From Bog-473 sp035552395 (GTDB taxonomy: Bacteria; Actinomycetota; Acidimicrobiia; Acidimicrobiales; RAAP-2), in assembly GCA_035552395.1 (NCBI GenBank), contig DASZLL010000116.1, positions 1 to 18,239 on the forward strand: 18,239 nt of DNA, in the 5' to 3' direction. A program made the translations under genes and the position numbers. How positions within the stretch are numbered: position 1 is the stretch's first letter; each line of letters opens with the position of its first letter. Shown in pieces: positions 15,603 through 18,239 of the stretch. The notes under the pieces were generated by a model. That model was not told the origin of the DNA and did no database searches. It saw only the letters and a list, made by a program, of their open reading frames with translations.

Positions 15603-17042
15603 TCAGCCCGGCAGGCGCTCGGACCGTGGGCCGCTGCCCGTGCTGTCGGGCATCGGCCAGATGTTCTGCTGTCCCAACTCCGTCTCGTCGTCGTCGTCGA
15701 CCGACTGCAGATGGCGGGGCGCGCTCTCGATCGGCGACAGGTCGGTGATCTCCGCTCGCTCGCCGCCGACCACGCCGAGCGAAGGGAACTTGCGGGCGGT
15801 GACGAGGACGCGCGACTCGAGCGAGCCGACGGCCCGGTTGTAGGCATCGACACTGGAGGTGAGGCTCTTCTGGAGCGCCTGCATGTGACCCGTCCACGTG
15901 CGCAGCCGCTCGTAGAGCTCGGCGCCGAGGTCCCGCACCTCGCGCGCGTTCTCGGCCAGTGTCTCTTGCTGCCAGGAGAGGGCGATGGTGCGCAGCGCCG
16001 CCACCAAGGTGTTCGGCGTGGCGAGGATGATCCGCTTGTTCAGCGCGTGCTCCTGCAGGGCCGGATCGGCTTCGAGCGCGGCCGCCAGTAGGGGTTCGCC
16101 GGGGAGGAAGGCCACCACGAACTCGGGCGAGCGGTCGAGTTGCCGCCAGTACTCCTTCTTGGCCAGCTGGTCGATGTGCGTGCGCAGCTGCTTGGCGTGC
16201 TTTTCCAGCAGGGCGGAGCGCGTGTCGTCGTCGTCCGCCTCGAGGTACTGAAGGAACGCCTCGAGCGGGACCTTGGAGTCGATCACGACCTGGCCGCCGC
16301 CCGGCAGGTGCACGATCATGTCGGGCCGCACGTACCCGTCGTCGCCGACCACCGTCTTCTGCTCCTCGAAGTCGCAGTGCTCGAGCATCCCGGCCGCCTC
16401 GACGGCGCGGCGCAGCGTCATCTCACCCCAGCGACCCCGAGTGTGCGGCGAGCGCAGCGCGGTCACGAGGTTGCGGGTCTCCTTCTGCAGCTGCTCGTGG
16501 CCGAGATGCAACGCCGCCACCCGCTCGCTGAGGCCGGCGTAGGCGCCCTGGCGCTCCACCTCCATCAGCTGGATGCCCCGCTCGTAACGGGTGAGCGTCT
16601 CACTCAGCGGGGTCAGCATCTCCTCGATCGCCTGTTGCCGCTTCGCCAGGTCACCCTGCGCCGCCGTGCGCGCCGCACCCAGACGCGAGTCGGCCAGGGC
16701 GAGGAACTGCTCGTTGTTCTTGGCCAGCGCCTCGCGCGACAGCGTGGCGAAGGTGCCCGCCAGCCGCGCCCGGTCTTCCTCCGCCCGCGCCGCGGCCTCC
16801 ATGTCGTGCTTGCGCACCAGGTCGAGCTCGGCCTGCGCCACCGCACGGGCCCGCTCGGCCGCCCCGGCGCTCTCCGACAAGGCCTGGAGCTGCACCGCCT
16901 GTTCGGTCACGGTCAGCTTCGCGTCGGCCAAACGCGCCTCGGCCAGTCGCGCCTCACCCGAGGCGCGCGCGCCGCGCGCGAGGTGCCAGCCCAGGCCGAT
17001 CAGCACCCCGGCGGCGAGCCCGATGAGCACACCGATGATCAT
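15603..17042 (-). CDS. rmuC: RmuC-family DNA recombination protein
   Basis: 479 residues. RmuC proteins carry a PD-(D/E)XK-like nuclease fold and in E. coli limit inversions at short inverted repeats; the exact biochemistry is not settled. The N-terminus holds one membrane segment (about 2-20), then a long alanine/glutamate-rich coiled coil (about 25-195), then the RmuC domain: GRWGEMTLRR (203-212), RPDMIVHLPGG (239-249), DSKVPLEAF (255-263) and a helical end to about 425. The last 50 residues are acidic and look disordered. Membrane segment plus coiled coil is the usual family layout. The frame is open further upstream, but ATG at 17042 places the membrane segment at the N-terminus and has TACCCT six bases before it. 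recC follows after 102 bases, so a DNA-end-processing neighbourhood is evident. Confidence 0.94.
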   Translation of the reverse strand: MIIGVLIGLAAGVLIGLGWHLARGARASGEARLAEARLADAKLTVTEQAVQLQALSESAGAAERARAVAQAELDLVRKHDMEAAARAEEDRARLAGTFATLSREALAKNNEQFLALADSRLGAARTAAQGDLAKRQQAIEEMLTPLSETLTRYERGIQLMEVERQGAYAGLSERVAALHLGHEQLQKETRNLVTALRSPHTRGRWGEMTLRRAVEAAGMLEHCDFEEQKTVVGDDGYVRPDMIVHLPGGGQVVIDSKVPLEAFLQYLEADDDDTRSALLEKHAKQLRTHIDQLAKKEYWRQLDRSPEFVVAFLPGEPLLAAALEADPALQEHALNKRIILATPNTLVAALRTIALSWQQETLAENAREVRDLGAELYERLRTWTGHMQALQKSLTSSVDAYNRAVGSLESRVLVTARKFPSLGVVGGERAEITDLSPIESAPRHLQSVDDDDETELGQQNIWPMPDSTGSGPRSERLPG

Positions 17043-17048
17043 CTGGCC

Positions 17049-17054
17049 AGGGTA
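17049..17054 (-). promoter_or_regulatory. Candidate -10 box (TACCCT) of leaderless rmuC
   Basis: TACCCT on the minus strand lies six bases before the ATG at 17042, with no Shine-Dalgarno between. It supports that ATG as the true start. Confidence 0.45.
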
Positions 17055-17154
17055 ATGACGGGGTGTCTCAAGGTTGGGGACCGCCCGCGGACTCGGCAAA
17101 CGCGACGCAGAACGTGCGGGCGTCGCCGCGGCTGTCCGGGCGGAAGGCACCCGG

Positions 17155-17160
17155 TAGCGT
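17155..17160 (+). promoter_or_regulatory. Candidate -10 box (TAGCGT) of the phoU-like gene
   Basis: TAGCGT ends seven bases before the GTG at 17168, matching the spacing seen before other genes here that have no Shine-Dalgarno. The hexamer 17 bases further upstream (CTGTCC) is a poor -35. Confidence 0.35.
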
Positions 17161-17167
17161 TTCGGCC

Positions 17168-17947
17168 GTGCCTTTCAAGCTCGGTGGGAGCACGAAGAGG
17201 GTCCATGACCACGCCCACGACCGCGACCGCGGCGACGACACGGAAGACACCGAAGCGGAGGCTCCGAGCGGGCCCCTGGCCATGGAGCAGCCGCTCTGGC
17301 CGCGCACGTTGCCCGAGCCCCAGGAGGTGGACCGGCTCTTCGCGCAGGTCTTTGCGCTCGTCGGCGAGGGCATCGCCGGCGCCACCCACGCGCTCCTCGC
17401 CGGCGATCGCGACGCGGCCAAGGAATTGGTCAAGCGCGACGAGGTCATCGACAGGCTGATCGGGCAGATCTCGACGACGGTGCAGCACCAGCTCGTCCAC
17501 GGCGAGACGACCCCGTCCGAACGCCGCGAATACGTGGCGATCCTGCGCATGCTGCCCGATATGGAACGCAACGGCGACCTGGCCGAGCACATCGCCCGCC
17601 GGGCCGCCCGCGGCCTCGGGGCCGAGATGTCAGCCCGCAGTCGCGGCCTCGTCGAGCGCATGGGTGAGGTCACGGCCAACATCTGGCGCGAGACCGCCGA
17701 CGCGTTCGCCGCGCGCTCCGCCGAGGCGGCCTCGTTCATCGATGACCTGGACGACGAGCTCGATGACCTCCACGTCACCCTGACTGCCGAGCTGGTGGCC
17801 GGCACCATGCCGCTCCCCGTGGCCGTCGAGATGGCGATGGTGGCCCGCTTCTACGAGCGCTTCGGCGACCACGCCGTCAACCTGGCCCGCCGCCTGGCGA
17901 CGCTCGTCGTCGGTGGTCCCGAGCCGGTGTCCGCCGGCCCCGACTGA
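17168..17947 (+). CDS. phoU: PhoU-family protein with charged N-terminal extension
   Basis: 259 residues from GTG 17168. PhoU proteins are cytoplasmic three-helix-bundle tandem repeats that bind metal and damp phosphate uptake (Pst) and PhoR/PhoB-type signalling. Both repeats show the metal-binding signature: DMERNGDLAEHI (131-142, E133/D137) and ERFGDHAVNLARR (230-242, E230/D234). The first about 45 residues precede the fold and are unusual, with HDHAHDRDRGDDTEDTEAE (13-31). Three starts are possible: GTG 17063 (294 residues), GTG 17168, or ATG 17282 (221 residues, the usual PhoU length). TAGCGT seven bases before 17168 favours that one. No pst or pho genes are visible, so its link to phosphate rests on the family alone. 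It is divergent from rmuC. Confidence 0.85.
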   Translation: MPFKLGGSTKRVHDHAHDRDRGDDTEDTEAEAPSGPLAMEQPLWPRTLPEPQEVDRLFAQVFALVGEGIAGATHALLAGDRDAAKELVKRDEVIDRLIGQISTTVQHQLVHGETTPSERREYVAILRMLPDMERNGDLAEHIARRAARGLGAEMSARSRGLVERMGEVTANIWRETADAFAARSAEAASFIDDLDDELDDLHVTLTAELVAGTMPLPVAVEMAMVARFYERFGDHAVNLARRLATLVVGGPEPVSAGPD

Positions 17948-18013
17948 ACCGCCGGGCCCTTCGCGGGGGTCAGATCCCTTCCTCCGGCGATCCTGGCGAA
18001 CCGTGGTGCGAGA

Positions 18014-18238
18014 TCAATGCTGTCGCGGCGTTGCCCGGTGCGTCTCGACCAACGACCACGACGCACCGTTCCACCCGCTTGGCGTCCTGTTCGACGCGCG
18101 CAACGGCGCGGGCGCCGGCCCGGCGCGGGGAGTCCCCGCGGTTCCGGCCTGGCCGGCCTCCGCACTCAAGATGAACAGGGGCAGGCCCAAGAGGGCCACC
18201 ACAAAGCTGGTCGTGATCACCCGCATCACAAACCGCAT
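18014..18238 (-). CDS. Small putative secreted or membrane protein, unrecognised
   Basis: 74 residues if it starts at ATG 18238, one base from the window edge; the true start could lie outside. The N-terminus looks like a signal peptide: basic residues, a hydrophobic stretch VITTSFVVALLGLPLFIL (7-24), then a possible AEA-like cleavage site near residue 28. The remainder is rich in Ala, Gly, Pro and Arg with no known motif. It converges on the phoU-like gene with 66 bases between the stops. I do not recognise it. It may be a real exported peptide, the start of a frameshifted gene, or a chance frame in GC-rich DNA; the hydrophobic leader favours a real gene. Confidence 0.4.
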   Translation of the reverse strand: MRFVMRVITTSFVVALLGLPLFILSAEAGQAGTAGTPRAGPAPAPLRASNRTPSGWNGASWSLVETHRATPRQH

Positions 18239-18239
18239 A

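Overview
The window reads as a chromosomal segment of a GC-rich actinobacterium. Support comes from strong G/C bias at third codon positions, frequent GTG starts, four-base GTGA gene overlaps, a citrate synthase and PhoU of bacterial housekeeping type, and TANNNT -10 boxes placed directly in front of start codons. I lean towards Acidimicrobiia or a relative, but this is inference. No rRNA, tRNA, CRISPR, transposase, integrase or phage gene was recognised, and the coding style is even throughout.

Layout, left to right: the 3' end of a YajQ-family gene (+) faces a GtrA-family membrane protein (-), which lies behind a GH1 beta-glycosidase (-). A 75-base divergent region with a C(UUCG)G hairpin separates the glycosidase from an acyl-CoA thioesterase II (+). 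The thioesterase abuts, stop to stop, a citrate synthase (-). Then comes a long minus-strand run, read from right to left on the + strand: rmuC, recC, recB, recD, a 174-base intergenic region rich in inverted repeats, a UDP-sulfoquinovose synthase (sqdB/SQD1 type), an unrecognised membrane-anchored protein with a CARDB-like C-terminus, and gltA. To the right of rmuC, a divergent PhoU-family gene (+) faces a small signal-peptide-bearing ORF at the window edge.

The clearest functional block is recC-recB-recD, a complete RecBCD-type helicase-nuclease with both junctions as GTGA start/stop overlaps. rmuC, another recombination/nuclease-fold gene, sits just upstream with its own candidate promoter. 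UDP-sulfoquinovose synthase indicates a sulfonated sugar head group (sulfolipid or a sulfonated glycan), but the matching glycosyltransferase is not in the window.

I did not find a convincing new multi-gene system. The most useful unreported pattern is regulatory. Five genes without a Shine-Dalgarno sequence each have a TANNNT box 6 to 8 bases before the start codon, as expected for leaderless transcripts. This also fixed several start choices.
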